64,000 bases of DNA from Streptomyces mobaraensis (GCF_020099395.1 NZ_CP083590.1:7130001-7194000); one strand, 5' to 3'; numbered from the stretch's first letter, positions 17,152-25,462 are shown. Program-made: numbers and translations. Notes: generated from the sequence alone by a model not told the origin.

Positions 17152-18354
17152 ATGCCCCCGGCCCTCACCCGGACCACCGTCGGCATCGTCGGCGCCGGCC
17201 CGGCCGGCCTCATGGCGTCCCACCTGCTGGCCCGGGCGGGCATCGACTCGGTGGTGGTCGACCACCGCACCCGGGCCGAGATCGGCGGCACCCAGCGGGC
17301 CGGCATCCTGGAGGCGGACAGCGCCCGCCTGCTCACCGACAGCGGCGTCTCCGACCGGGTGCGCCGCGAGGGCCGGCCGCACGCCGGGATCACCCTGCGC
17401 TTCGGCGGCGAGAGCCACCGCGTCGACTTCCGGGACCTCGTCGGCGAGAACGTATGGCTCTACCCGCAGACCGACGTGTTCGCCGACCTCGCCGCCGCCC
17501 GCGAACGCGACGGGGGAGACGTCCGCTACGGCGTGACCGGCACCCGCGTCACCGACCTCCCCACGGACCGCCCCGGCATCCTGTTCACCGACGCCGAGGG
17601 TGTGCCCCGCGAGGTGCGCTGCGCCGTCCTCGTCGGCGCGGACGGCTCGCGGGGAGTGTGCCGGCCCGCCGTCCCGGAGGCGGCGCGCACCCACTTCGTC
17701 CGCACGTACCCCTTCGCCTGGTTCGGCGTCCTCGTCCAGGCACCGCCCAGCGCCGGCGAACTCGTCTACACCCACTCCGCGCGCGGGTTCGCGCTCGTCA
17801 GCCGGCGCACGGAGTCCGTCCAGCGCCTCTACTTCCAGTGCGACCCGGACGAGGACCCCGCCGGCTGGCCGGACGACAGGATCTGGGCGGAACTCCAGGC
17901 GCGGGTGCGTGGCGCCGACGGGTTCGCCCTCGCCGAGGGGCCGGTGCTCGACCGCTCGGTGCTGCGTTTTCGCAGCTTCGTCTGCGAACCGCTGCGGTAC
18001 GGCAACCTGCTGCTCGCCGGCGACGCCGCGCACACCGTCCCGCCTACCGGCGCCAAGGGCCTCAACCTCGCCCTCTCCGACGCCCGCCTCCTCGCCGAGG
18101 CGGTGGAACGCGCCGTCGCCGCCCGCGACTTCCGGCACCTCGACGCCTACGGCCCCCGCGCCCTGCGCCGCACCTGGCGGGCCCAGCACTTCTCCTACTG
18201 GATGACGAACCTGCTGCACCGCCTCCCCGGCGCCACCGCCTTCGACGAACGCCGCCAACTCGGCGAACTCGCCGCCCTGGTAAGCTCCACGGCCGCGTCC
18301 ACACACCTCGCGGAGGGGTACACGGGGCGAGTGGTGCCCGCTCGGCGGCCATGA
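17152..18354 (+). CDS. pobA: 4-hydroxybenzoate 3-monooxygenase
   Basis: A 400-residue group A flavoprotein hydroxylase. GIVGAGPAGLMASHLLARAG at 10-29 binds FAD, RAGILE and the SARGFALVSRRT stretch are characteristic of p-hydroxybenzoate hydroxylase, and GDAAHTVPPTGAKGLNLA is the second FAD motif. It hydroxylates 4-hydroxybenzoate to 3,4-dihydroxybenzoate with NAD(P)H and O2. A ribosome-binding site GGAAAGGA precedes the ATG. It is divergent from the chorismate-lyase-like gene across a SARP-like array, which suggests it belongs to the cluster and sets the catechol pattern of the aryl unit, rather than serving catabolism. No protocatechuate-degradation genes are nearby. Confidence 0.93.
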   Translation: MPPALTRTTVGIVGAGPAGLMASHLLARAGIDSVVVDHRTRAEIGGTQRAGILEADSARLLTDSGVSDRVRREGRPHAGITLRFGGESHRVDFRDLVGENVWLYPQTDVFADLAAARERDGGDVRYGVTGTRVTDLPTDRPGILFTDAEGVPREVRCAVLVGADGSRGVCRPAVPEAARTHFVRTYPFAWFGVLVQAPPSAGELVYTHSARGFALVSRRTESVQRLYFQCDPDEDPAGWPDDRIWAELQARVRGADGFALAEGPVLDRSVLRFRSFVCEPLRYGNLLLAGDAAHTVPPTGAKGLNLALSDARLLAEAVERAVAARDFRHLDAYGPRALRRTWRAQHFSYWMTNLLHRLPGATAFDERRQLGELAALVSSTAASTHLAEGYTGRVVPARRP

Positions 18355-18429
18355 AAGCCCCGGCGACGCGGGAGCGGCCGGGCCCCCGCCGAACGCCGGA
18401 CGCGCGCACCCCCGTGAGACGATCAAGGG

Positions 18430-19053
18430 ATGAACCGGACACCGCGCACCCTCTCCCTGGCCGCGCTGCTGATCGTCTGCACGGCCGCGCCGCTCGCGTG
18501 CGCGCGGCCGGCCCCCGCGCCCACCGTCCGGGACGAGCCCGGAGGCCGGCCCGGCCCGCGCACCCCCTCCGCCGGGCCCTCGCGGAGCACCCCCGCCGTG
18601 CCGGGAGCGTCCGCCGCCGCATGCCCGCGCGACGGCCTGCGCGTCACGGCCGGGCCCGTCGACGCCGCCATGGGCTTGCGCAGCATGAGCGTACGGCTGG
18701 ACAACTGCGGCACCGCGCCCCGCACCCTCGAAGGCCGCCCGCGCCTGCGCGTCCTGGGGGAGAAGGGGGAGGCGCTGGACGTCGCCGTGCACGACGACCT
18801 CACGGCCGCCACCCGCCCGGGCGGGCCGGCCACCCCGGCCCGGCCGCTGACCCTGCGCCCCGGCGCGGCGGCGGTGGCCGTCGTCCTGTGGCGCAACACG
18901 TACGACGACACCCGCCGGCCCCCGCTGCTCGGCCGGCACCTGGAGGTGACCCCGGCCCCGGGCGTCCCCGCGCAGACGGTCGAACCGGAGGGCGGCCTGG
19001 ACCTCGGCAGCACGGGCAAGGTGGCGGTCGGCCCGTGGAAGCCGGCGGGCTGA
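18430..19053 (+). CDS. Secreted lipoprotein with DUF4232-like domain
   Basis: A 207-residue protein. The N-terminus has a positively charged end, a hydrophobic run LSLAALLIVCTAA and a lipobox-like APLAC with Cys24 as lipidation site. A Pro/Ala/Arg-rich linker to residue 60 is followed by a beta-rich domain (CPRDGLRVTAGPVDAAMGL, RLDNCGTAPRTLEG, AVVLWRNTYDD) of the DUF4232 type common in Streptomyces lipoproteins. Two further Cys may form a disulfide. Function unknown. It is transcribed alone and probably lies just outside the cluster. Confidence 0.75.
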   Translation: MNRTPRTLSLAALLIVCTAAPLACARPAPAPTVRDEPGGRPGPRTPSAGPSRSTPAVPGASAAACPRDGLRVTAGPVDAAMGLRSMSVRLDNCGTAPRTLEGRPRLRVLGEKGEALDVAVHDDLTAATRPGGPATPARPLTLRPGAAAVAVVLWRNTYDDTRRPPLLGRHLEVTPAPGVPAQTVEPEGGLDLGSTGKVAVGPWKPAG

Positions 19054-19332
19054 CGCTCCGGGGCCGACGGCGCGTACGGACGTCGAACGGCGGTTCCGGT
19101 GGGCGGGCGAGCGGCCCGGCGGCCGAACCACCGCACACACAGCGCCGGTTAAGCCCCTACGGGGAGCCGAACCCCCGGCCGGGCGCACGGCACCGCCCGG
19201 CACCCGGACGATTCCGCTCCGTCCGCGACCTTCCGCACTCCGTACGCCCCCGCATCCGGCCGGAGGCCCGGGGCACCCGCGCGGTACGCCACCGAAGGAC
19301 GGGCCCGGAAGGGCCGGAAGGAGGCCGGGATC

Positions 19333-19935
19333 ATGGCCGGGGAACGCGGACGACCACATCACCGGAAACACCGGACGATCGGGACGATCGGGCACCGGGG
19401 ACACGGGAAGACCACGCTGGCCGTCGCGGCCGGGAAGGCCGCGGCGAAGGCATACCGGCAGGACGCCGGCGCCGTGGAGCGGATCGTAGAGGCCGCGGGC
19501 AGCACCCGCGCCGCGCTCGCCCCGTACAGCACCCACAGCGCCTACGCCACACCCGGGTGCCACTACACCCACTTCGACACGGAGGCCCGCCACGTCGGCG
19601 ACCTGCTCGGCCACACGCCGCTGGACGGGGTCGTCCTCGTCGTCTCGGCCCTCGGTGCCGTGCCCCCGCAGGCCCGCGAACACCTGCGGCTCGCCCGGGG
19701 GGCCGGGGTGCGCCGGCTCGCGGTCTACCTCAACAAGTGCGACGCGCTCGCCGACCCCGAGGCGGCCGACGAGGCCGAGCGAGCGGTCCGCGCGTTCCTC
19801 CGCGAACAGGGGCTCGACGACGAACGGGTGCCCATCGTCCGCGGCTCCGCCCTCCAAGCCCTGGCCGGCGACCTGTTCTGGGAGGCGTCCGTCATCGAGC
19901 TGATGGAGACCCTGGACGCCCGCATGCACGTCTGA
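19333..19935 (+). CDS. Stand-alone EF-Tu domain-I-like GTPase with altered switches
   Basis: A 200-residue protein that aligns with EF-Tu domain I only. TIGTIGHRGHGKTTLA (15-30) is the P-loop, VLVVSALGAVPPQAREHLRLA the beta-strand/helix after G3, NKCD at 134-137 is G4 and VRGSALQALAGD is G5. Domains II and III are absent. The switch I RGITI motif is missing, and DCPGH becomes DTEAR at 82-86, so the catalytic His is Arg. GTP could still bind but hydrolysis should be impaired. A strong GGAAGGAGG site precedes the ATG, arguing that it is expressed. It sits 1 kb beyond a cluster that may make a ribosome inhibitor, so a protective role is an attractive but untested idea. Confidence 0.8.
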   Translation: MAGERGRPHHRKHRTIGTIGHRGHGKTTLAVAAGKAAAKAYRQDAGAVERIVEAAGSTRAALAPYSTHSAYATPGCHYTHFDTEARHVGDLLGHTPLDGVVLVVSALGAVPPQAREHLRLARGAGVRRLAVYLNKCDALADPEAADEAERAVRAFLREQGLDDERVPIVRGSALQALAGDLFWEASVIELMETLDARMHV

Positions 19936-19955
19936 CGCGACCGCGCCCGCGGCCG

Positions 19956-20447
19956 TCAGCCCGCGAAGCAGAAGACGCAGCCCTCCAGCAGGGGCAGCGA
20001 GCTCAGCACCCGGTGCCGTACGCACGAGGCCGTCGCCGCCTCGTCCGGCCCGGGGAAGGTGTACCCGTCGTCCCGGGCCGCGGCCGGGTCGAACGCCTCG
20101 ACCAACTCCCGGAACCGGCGCAGGTACTTCTCCGCGAACGGCGGGAAGTAGTTCAGCTCGTCCCAGCGGTGCCGCCGCAGCGCCAGGTCGGTGACCCGCA
20201 GCACGAAGTCCTTGGCCTCCGCCCGCTCCGGGCCGGTCCGCCCCCAGTCGAGGTCGGCCAGGTCGAAGCCGACGGCTCCCCGCCCCATCACGGACTGGTC
20301 CTGCCGGGCCAGCAGGGCGGCGAACCGGTAGTCCCACGGCCGTTCCGCCAGCGCGGACACCGCCAGCGTGAGCACGTCGACGAAGACCGCCGTGCCCCCG
20401 TTGCTGAGGTACAGGCCGTCGTCACCGGCGAAGAAGGTGTTGCCCAT
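19956..20447 (-). CDS. Conserved hypothetical protein
   Basis: A 163-residue soluble protein with no motif I recognise. It starts MGNTFFAGDDGLYLSNGGT, has a helical, aromatic middle (RHRWDELNYFPPFAEKYLRRF) and ends with two Cys in EGCVFCFAG, a CxxC at the extreme C-terminus that might bind a metal. It converges on the EF-Tu-like gene with 20 bases between stops. Coding evidence is the high GC3 bias and the uninterrupted frame. No function is proposed. Confidence 0.65.
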   Translation of the reverse strand: MGNTFFAGDDGLYLSNGGTAVFVDVLTLAVSALAERPWDYRFAALLARQDQSVMGRGAVGFDLADLDWGRTGPERAEAKDFVLRVTDLALRRHRWDELNYFPPFAEKYLRRFRELVEAFDPAAARDDGYTFPGPDEAATASCVRHRVLSSLPLLEGCVFCFAG

Positions 20448-20541
20448 CCCGTCACCCTACGACCGGCGCGCAGGGCGGGCCGCGCCGGGCGGCGGCCGTA
20501 ATCCGGCTGCGCCCGGGCGGCCGTACGGGCACGATGGCGGG

Positions 20542-21030
20542 ATGCCGGATCTGCTGTGGAACGACGTCAGGAACCTCTTCGACCCCGACCTGATGGGGGA
20601 GCTCCCGTACCTCACCGTGCCGGGCACCTCGGCCGAGGACTGGCAGGCGGTGTTCGACCTGGTCCGGTCGAGCGGGTGGGAGTGGGAGTTCCGGGTGGGC
20701 GGCGTCCCCGCGCCGCTGCCGCCCGCCGCCGACGTCCTGTCGCGCCCCCCGGACGCGGACTCGGCCGACCTGCACGTCCAGCCGGTTCCCGGCGTCACCG
20801 TGATCTTCTGGCTGATGTCCGCCGACGAGATCGACTTCGACGTCGACCTCCGGGAGCTCCAAGGGCAGTGGGGAGTCGACACCCTGTGCGCCTTCCTCCG
20901 CACCCTCGGCCGCCGGCTGGGCAAGCCGGTCGGCATGAGCGGCGGGGGCGACTACGCGAACCCGGTGCTGGGTTACGACCCGGCAGCCGACCGGGTGCGG
21001 GTGCTGGAAACCAGCCCGTCCGGCGATTGA
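20542..21030 (+). CDS. Conserved hypothetical protein
   Basis: A 162-residue acidic protein beginning MPDLLWNDVRNLFDPDLMG. It contains alternating strands and helices (VTVIFWLMSADEIDFDVD, LCAFLRTLGRRLGKPVGMSG) and no membrane segment. The ATG was chosen because codon bias and sequence character change there; the frame is open further upstream only into the divergent gene's start. It may be an immunity-type or cytosolic binding protein, but I do not recognise the family. It is divergent from the preceding gene by 95 bases. Confidence 0.65.
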   Translation: MPDLLWNDVRNLFDPDLMGELPYLTVPGTSAEDWQAVFDLVRSSGWEWEFRVGGVPAPLPPAADVLSRPPDADSADLHVQPVPGVTVIFWLMSADEIDFDVDLRELQGQWGVDTLCAFLRTLGRRLGKPVGMSGGGDYANPVLGYDPAADRVRVLETSPSGD

Positions 21031-21203
21031 GGACAAGCGGCGAAGCCGCTTTCACCGGGGTGCGGGCCCTCCCGAGGAAACGGTGAAATGGGGGTGCCCC
21101 CTCTGGGGGAGGGGCCGGGGCCACCCTCCGCCGCGCCGGCACCAGCTATACCGCCTCCGGAAATTCGCGCGCGCCGCGCGGGCCCTGCAACTACCGTGCG
21201 CCC

Positions 21204-21926
21204 ATGGTGAACTTCGTACTGGTCGCGGGCGCCCGGCTCGGCGCGTGGGCGTGGGACGACGTGGTGCCGCACCTCCGCGCGGCCGGGCACGGCGTCCATC
21301 CGCTGACGCTGTCCGGGCTGGCCGAGAAGCGCGGTGTGCCCGCCGGGCAGCGGACCCATGTCCGGGACATCGTGGACGCGGTCGAGCGGCGGGAGTTGCG
21401 CGACGTCGTCCTCGTCGGCCACAGCTACGCGGGCATCCCGGTCGGCCAGGCCGCCGGGCGGATCGGCGACCGGCTGCGGCGCGTCGTGTTCGTCGACGCC
21501 GAAGTACCGTCCGACGGCGCGTCGTTCGTCTCCGCCTGGCCCGACGGCGGGGCGGCGGTGACGGCGGAGATCGACGGGCACGGCGGCTTCTGGCCCGCCG
21601 TGCCCGCCGCCCACTACGCGGGGCACGGGCTCACCGAAGAGCAGATCGCCCGGATCGTGGCCGGAGCGACTCCGCACCCCGGCGCCACGCTCACCGAACC
21701 CGCCGTCCTGGCCCGGCCCCTCGACGAGCTGCCGGCGACGTACGTCCTCTGCCGCCTCGCCGGCGACGAACCGGGCGATGCCGTGCGGGGGTTGCTGACG
21801 GGGCCACTCTGGCGGCGGGCCGACCTCGACACCGGCCACTGGCCGATGTTCTCCCGGCCGCGCGAGCTGGCGGACGTGCTCCTCGACGCGGCGGGCCTCA
21901 ACGCACCAGCGGAGCGGCCCTGTTGA
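21204..21926 (+). CDS. Alpha/beta hydrolase
   Basis: A 240-residue alpha/beta hydrolase of the small esterase group. VLVGHSYAGIPVG near residue 75 is the nucleophile elbow (Ser in GHSYAG), an acid lies after VVFVDAE, and GHWPMFSRP supplies the catalytic His. No signal peptide is seen. The 3' end overlaps the convergent gene by 29 bases. Related proteins are annotated as salicylate-esterase-like hydrolases in plants and actinomycetes, but the substrate here is unknown. Confidence 0.82.
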   Translation: MVNFVLVAGARLGAWAWDDVVPHLRAAGHGVHPLTLSGLAEKRGVPAGQRTHVRDIVDAVERRELRDVVLVGHSYAGIPVGQAAGRIGDRLRRVVFVDAEVPSDGASFVSAWPDGGAAVTAEIDGHGGFWPAVPAAHYAGHGLTEEQIARIVAGATPHPGATLTEPAVLARPLDELPATYVLCRLAGDEPGDAVRGLLTGPLWRRADLDTGHWPMFSRPRELADVLLDAAGLNAPAERPC

Positions 21927-22365
21927 CGAACTCCTCTATGGCCCGCCTCGACCGGGCGTCGAGGGCGTCCCGGCCGCTCTGGTCCCGGGCGGTCGAGATC
22001 TCCCACGTGCTCGCGTAGGCGCGCTCGGCGGCGGCGTTCACCTCGGGGTCGTCGGTGAGGAGCCGGACCCGGTAGAGCGCCTGCCGGGCCGCCGTGCGGC
22101 GGCGGTGGGCCTCGTCCCGCGCCGCGACGTACGCCTCGGTGCCCGGGGCCTCCCGGCCGCTGTACCAGCGGTCCGCCTGGCCGTGCCGGTAGTCCTCCAT
22201 CGCCTCGGCGAACGCGCTGTAGGTCGTCATGCGCTCGCGCCGGAGCGCCTCGGACCGGGCGAACGACTCGCCGCGCTCCGACACCCGGCGCTGGAGGACA
22301 TGCGTGATCACCGAGCCGAGCAGCGTCCCCACGACCGCCACGGCACTCGTCCAGATCGCTTCCAT
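21898..22365 (-). CDS. Small membrane-anchored hypothetical protein
   Basis: A 155-residue protein. Residues 5-24 (WTSAVAVVGTLLGSVITHVL) form one N-terminal membrane segment; the rest is a long charged helical region (RERMTTYSAFAEAMEDYRH, AARDEAHRRRTAARQALYRVR) likely to be coiled coil in the cytoplasm. It is of the common Streptomyces type with a single anchor and helical bundle, function unknown. It overlaps the hydrolase gene tail-to-tail and lies just downstream of the LysR gene on the opposite side. Confidence 0.7.
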   Translation of the reverse strand: MEAIWTSAVAVVGTLLGSVITHVLQRRVSERGESFARSEALRRERMTTYSAFAEAMEDYRHGQADRWYSGREAPGTEAYVAARDEAHRRRTAARQALYRVRLLTDDPEVNAAAERAYASTWEISTARDQSGRDALDARSRRAIEEFVNRAAPLVR

Positions 22366-22410
22366 GGCGTCAGCTGATCACGTGAGGGGCCGGTGTGGCC
22401 ACGGGGACCT

Positions 22411-23319
22411 TCATGGCGGAGGAGCGTGGCCGGCGGTGCGGACGTGGTCGTGGGCGAGGCGGGTGAACGCGTGGGCGGCGGCGCTGTGGTACGCGGCCTC
22501 CCGGCGCAGCAGGGCGACCGTGCGGGAGGGGAGGGGCGGCCGTACGGCGACGGGGATCAGCCGCGGATCGTCCTCCGCGATGGCGTCCGGGAGCACGGTG
22601 GCCAGCCCGGTGCGCCGGACGATCTCGGTGAGCGCCTGGAGGGAGTTGGCCTCGACCGCGATGCGCGGGCTCACCCGGTGGAGCGCGAAGTAGGCGTCGA
22701 CATGCCCGCGCGTCGTGAAGTCGGCGCTGAGAAGGGCGAGTTCGACGCGGGCGAGCTCGTGCGGGGAGAGGGGAGGGGCGGCGGCCGGCCCGTCGGTCCG
22801 GGGGCCTGTGACGAGGCTCAGCGTCTCGGTGAAGAGCGGGGCCGCCGCGATGCCCGGCTGGTGCGGTCCGTCGAAGGCGATGCCCACGTCGAGGTCGTCG
22901 GCGAGCAGGGCCGCCTCCAGCTCGTCCTGGGCCATCTCCCGGAAGGTGAGGGTGATGCCCGGGTGGCGGGTGTGGAGCTCGGCGGTGAGGGGGCCGATGA
23001 GGTACGCGGTGAACGTCGGGGTCGCCGCCAGCCGCAGCCGCCCCTCGGACAGGTCCCGGACGTCCCGCACGGCCCGCTCGGCGGCGGCGAGATCGCGCAG
23101 CGCGCGCCGGGCGTGCCGGACGTAGACCTCCCCGGCGTCGGTCAGCCGGACGGCGCGGCCCGTGCGGTCCAGCAGCTGGGCGCCCACCGTCCGCTCCAGC
23201 TGCTTGATCTGCTGGGAGAGGGTCGGCTGGGAGATGTGCAGGTCTTCGGCGGCTCGGGTGAAGTTGCGGTGCTCGGCCACCGCGAGCAGATAGCGCAGGT
23301 GACGCAGTTCCAGGGCCAT
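22411..23319 (-). CDS. cynR: LysR-family regulator, CynR-like
   Basis: A 302-residue LysR-type regulator. MALELRHLRYLLAVAEHRNF opens the winged helix-turn-helix, and AAEDLHISQPTLSQQIKQLE is the recognition region; a periplasmic-binding-protein-like effector domain fills residues 90-300. It is divergent from carbonic anhydrase and cyanase genes, the same arrangement as the E. coli cyn operon, where CynR responds to cyanate. The start ATG at 23319 is followed upstream by an imperfect dyad in the 127-base divergent region. The regulatory assignment rests on context. Confidence 0.85.
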   Translation of the reverse strand: MALELRHLRYLLAVAEHRNFTRAAEDLHISQPTLSQQIKQLERTVGAQLLDRTGRAVRLTDAGEVYVRHARRALRDLAAAERAVRDVRDLSEGRLRLAATPTFTAYLIGPLTAELHTRHPGITLTFREMAQDELEAALLADDLDVGIAFDGPHQPGIAAAPLFTETLSLVTGPRTDGPAAAPPLSPHELARVELALLSADFTTRGHVDAYFALHRVSPRIAVEANSLQALTEIVRRTGLATVLPDAIAEDDPRLIPVAVRPPLPSRTVALLRREAAYHSAAAHAFTRLAHDHVRTAGHAPPP

Positions 23320-23328
23320 GGACCCCAC

Positions 23329-23345
23329 CATAGATGACATCAATG
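23329..23345. promoter_or_regulatory. LysR-type dyad upstream of cynR
   Basis: CATAGATG and CATCAATG flank a central A, an inverted repeat with seven of eight positions matching. It lies 10 bases upstream of the cynR start codon in the divergent region, the typical autoregulatory and activation position for a LysR protein. The ATAG/ATTG ends fit the T-N11-A style of LysR sites. Confidence 0.6.
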
Positions 23346-23446
23346 GGACACATGGGCAGCAGCTCTTGGACGCTATGGGTGCTGGTCGTGCAGGGTGAGG
23401 AACGTCAGCCCATCCCCGAGGCTGACCCCCACCGAAGGGAGCGATC

Positions 23447-24073
23447 ATGCACGACCTCGCCCGGGGCGTCGCCCGTTTCCGACGCGACGTCTTCCCGGCC
23501 AAGGCGCGCCTCTTCGCCCGGCTGGCCGGCCGCCACGCACCGGAAGTCCTGTTCATCGGCTGCTCCGACGCCCGGGTCCCGCCCGAGCTGATCACCCAGG
23601 GCGAGCCGGGCGAACTCTTCGTCGTCCGGACCGCGGGCAATATCGTCCCGGCGTACGCCCCCGGCGCGGACGGCGTGGCGGCGAGCATCGAGTACGCCGT
23701 CGGCGTGCTCGGCGTGGCCGAGGTCGTCGTCTGCGGACACTCGTACTGCGGGGCGATGACCGCGCTGGCGGAGGGCCGCGACCTGAGCGCCACCCCGGCC
23801 GTCGCGGACTGGCTGCGCCACGCGGACGCCGCCCGGGCGCGGGTCTCCGCCGAGGCGCCCGCGGCGGGGACCGTGGACGCCCTGGTGCGCGCCAACGTCC
23901 ACACGCAGCTGGCGAACCTGGCCACCCACCCGTGCGTCGCCGGAGCGCTGGCCCGGGGCGCGCTCACCCTGCGCGGCTGGGTCTTCGACATCGCGACCGG
24001 CACCGTCGAGGAACTGCCCGTGAACGGCTCCGCCACCGGATCCGTCCCCTCGCGCGCCACGCTGCCGGCCTGA
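23447..24073 (+). CDS. cynT: Beta-carbonic anhydrase (cyn operon)
   Basis: A 208-residue beta-class carbonic anhydrase. Zinc ligands are Cys39 (FIGCSDAR, with Asp41 and Arg43 as the dyad), His98 and Cys101 (CGHSYCGAM). In the cyanate pathway it returns CO2 to bicarbonate, the co-substrate of cyanase, so it prevents bicarbonate depletion. Cyanase follows after 135 bases, and the CynR-like gene is divergent. Ribosome-binding site GAAGGGAG precedes the ATG. Confidence 0.93.
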   Translation: MHDLARGVARFRRDVFPAKARLFARLAGRHAPEVLFIGCSDARVPPELITQGEPGELFVVRTAGNIVPAYAPGADGVAASIEYAVGVLGVAEVVVCGHSYCGAMTALAEGRDLSATPAVADWLRHADAARARVSAEAPAAGTVDALVRANVHTQLANLATHPCVAGALARGALTLRGWVFDIATGTVEELPVNGSATGSVPSRATLPA

Positions 24074-24208
24074 GCCCCGCCCCGGCCGCGCAGGCCCGGC
24101 TTCCGACGGCGAGCGCGGATCCTCCCACGTGATGAGCCCGCGCCCCATATCAAGCCCTGACACCCGGCCGCCGCACCCGCGGACCGGCACCCCTGAAAGG
24201 AACCGTCC

Positions 24209-24679
24209 ATGCAGCACGCCCAGTTCGACCCCACCGCCCGCCTGCGGCTCGCCGAAGCCGCCGTGGCGGCCAAGACCCGCCGCGATCTGACCTGGCAGCA
24301 GATAGCCGACGCCGCCGGCCTCTCGGTCGCCTTCGTCACCGCCGCCGTCCTCGGCCAGCACGCCCTGCCGGAGGAGTCCGCGCGGTCCGTCGCCGAGCTG
24401 CTCGGCCTGGACGAGGACGCGGTGACGCTGCTGCGGACCATCCCGACCCGCGGCTCCCTCGGCGCCGGCGTCCCGACCGACCCGACCATCTACCGCTTCT
24501 ACGAAATGCTCCAGGTCTACGGCACGACCCTCAAGGCCCTGATCCACGAGGAGTTCGGCGACGGCATCATCAGCGCCATCAACTTCCGGCTCGACGTGAA
24601 GAAGGTGGCCGACCCGGAGGGCGGGGAGCGCGCGGTCATCACGCTCGACGGCAAGTACCTGCCGACGAAGCCCTTCTGA
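24209..24679 (+). CDS. cynS: Cyanate hydratase (cyanase)
   Basis: A 156-residue cyanase. An N-terminal helix-turn-helix-like domain ([16 protein letters not shown]) is followed by the catalytic domain [15 protein letters not shown], giving Arg96 and Glu99, and [10 protein letters not shown] with Ser122; these match the E. coli numbering exactly. The enzyme converts cyanate and bicarbonate to CO2 and carbamate, which breaks down to ammonia and CO2. It ends KYLPTKPF, the usual family end. The last six codons and stop are then tandemly duplicated four more times downstream, without altering the protein. Confidence 0.97.
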   Translation: MQHAQFDPTARLRLAEAAVAAKTRRDLTWQQIADAAGLSVAFVTAAVLGQHALPEESARSVAELLGLDEDAVTLLRTIPTRGSLGAGVPTDPTIYRFYEMLQVYGTTLKALIHEEFGDGIISAINFRLDVKKVADPEGGERAVITLDGKYLPTKPF

Positions 24680-24752
24680 CCCACGAAGCCCTTCTGACCC
24701 ACGAAGCCCTTCTGACCCACGAAGCCCTTCTGACCCACGAAGCCCTTCTGAC
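24665..24752 (+). repeat. 18-base tandem repeat of the cyanase stop region
   Basis: The unit acgaagcccttctgaccc, which contains the last codons Thr-Lys-Pro-Phe and the stop of cynS, occurs five times in a row (24665, 24683, 24701, 24719, 24737), followed by two decayed copies with gaggtccttc. Each copy keeps the same reading frame and stop, so readthrough would still end within 18 bases. It lies just before the hairpin terminator. Confidence 0.95.
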
Positions 24753-24805
24753 CTGCGAGGTCCTTCTGAACCCGAGGTCCTTCCGGCCCCTGGGCGCACG
24801 GGCTC

Positions 24806-24841
24806 GCGCTCACCGGTGGCACCGGTACCACCGGTGAGCGC
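24806..24841. terminator. Bidirectional hairpin terminator
   Basis: A perfect 14-base stem (left arm GCGCTCACCGGTGG) closes an 8-base loop. It sits between the convergent ends of cynS and the FMN reductase gene, so it can serve both strands. There is no T tract, as usual for high-GC actinomycetes. Confidence 0.8.
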
Positions 24842-24895
24842 GGGACGTCCGCCTCCCGTGCGGGGGCGGCGGCAGGTGCCGGGACGCGGCCGCCG

Positions 24896-25462
24896 TCAGT
24901 GGTCCCCGGCCGCGAAGAACGTCTTGGCGGAGGCCAGGACGGTGGTGTCGCGGTGGATGTCGCCGGGCCGGTTGCCGTGCCCGATCAGGGAACCGCCCCA
25001 GCGCATGCCCATGTACTCGGCGGACAGCCGCAGGGTGCCCAGCAAGGGGTCGGCCATCGTGTCGACGTCGTGACTCGTCGTCGTGACGGCCCACATCGTC
25101 TTGCCGCGCATTCGGTCCCGGAAGCGCAGCTCCCGCGTGTTGAGCCAGCCGCCCCAGTAGTCCAGGTAGAGCTTGGTGGAGGCGGACACGCTGTACCAGT
25201 ACAGCGGCGAGGCGATCACGAGGTCCGTCGCCTCGAACGTGGCGTCTAGCAGCACTCTTTCGTTGCCCGCCGGCTCGTCGCGGTCCCGCCCGGCATGGCG
25301 CAGGTCGTCGAACGCGGGCAGCGGGAGGTCGCCGAGCCGCAGCCACCGCTGGGTCACCCGCGGCGGCAACTGGTCGGCGGCGTGCCGGGCGAGCGCTTCG
25401 GTGTTCCCGCCGGTGCGGGAACTGCCGAGCAGGAAGAGGAAGCGCCGGTCGGCGTCGTTCAT
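24896..25462 (-). CDS. NAD(P)H-dependent FMN reductase / flavodoxin-like oxidoreductase
   Basis: A 188-residue flavodoxin-fold protein. RFLFLLGSSRTGGNTEALAR is the FMN-phosphate loop, and ASPLYWYSVSASTKLYLDYW (about 105-124) is the isoalloxazine/subunit-contact region typical of NADPH-dependent FMN and quinone reductases. The start MNDADRR has AGGGGGA upstream. It is divergent from a zinc-free quinone oxidoreductase with palindromic operators between, so the two enzymes probably form one electrophile- or quinone-responsive unit. Confidence 0.83.
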   Translation of the reverse strand: MNDADRRFLFLLGSSRTGGNTEALARHAADQLPPRVTQRWLRLGDLPLPAFDDLRHAGRDRDEPAGNERVLLDATFEATDLVIASPLYWYSVSASTKLYLDYWGGWLNTRELRFRDRMRGKTMWAVTTTSHDVDTMADPLLGTLRLSAEYMGMRWGGSLIGHGNRPGDIHRDTTVLASAKTFFAAGDH

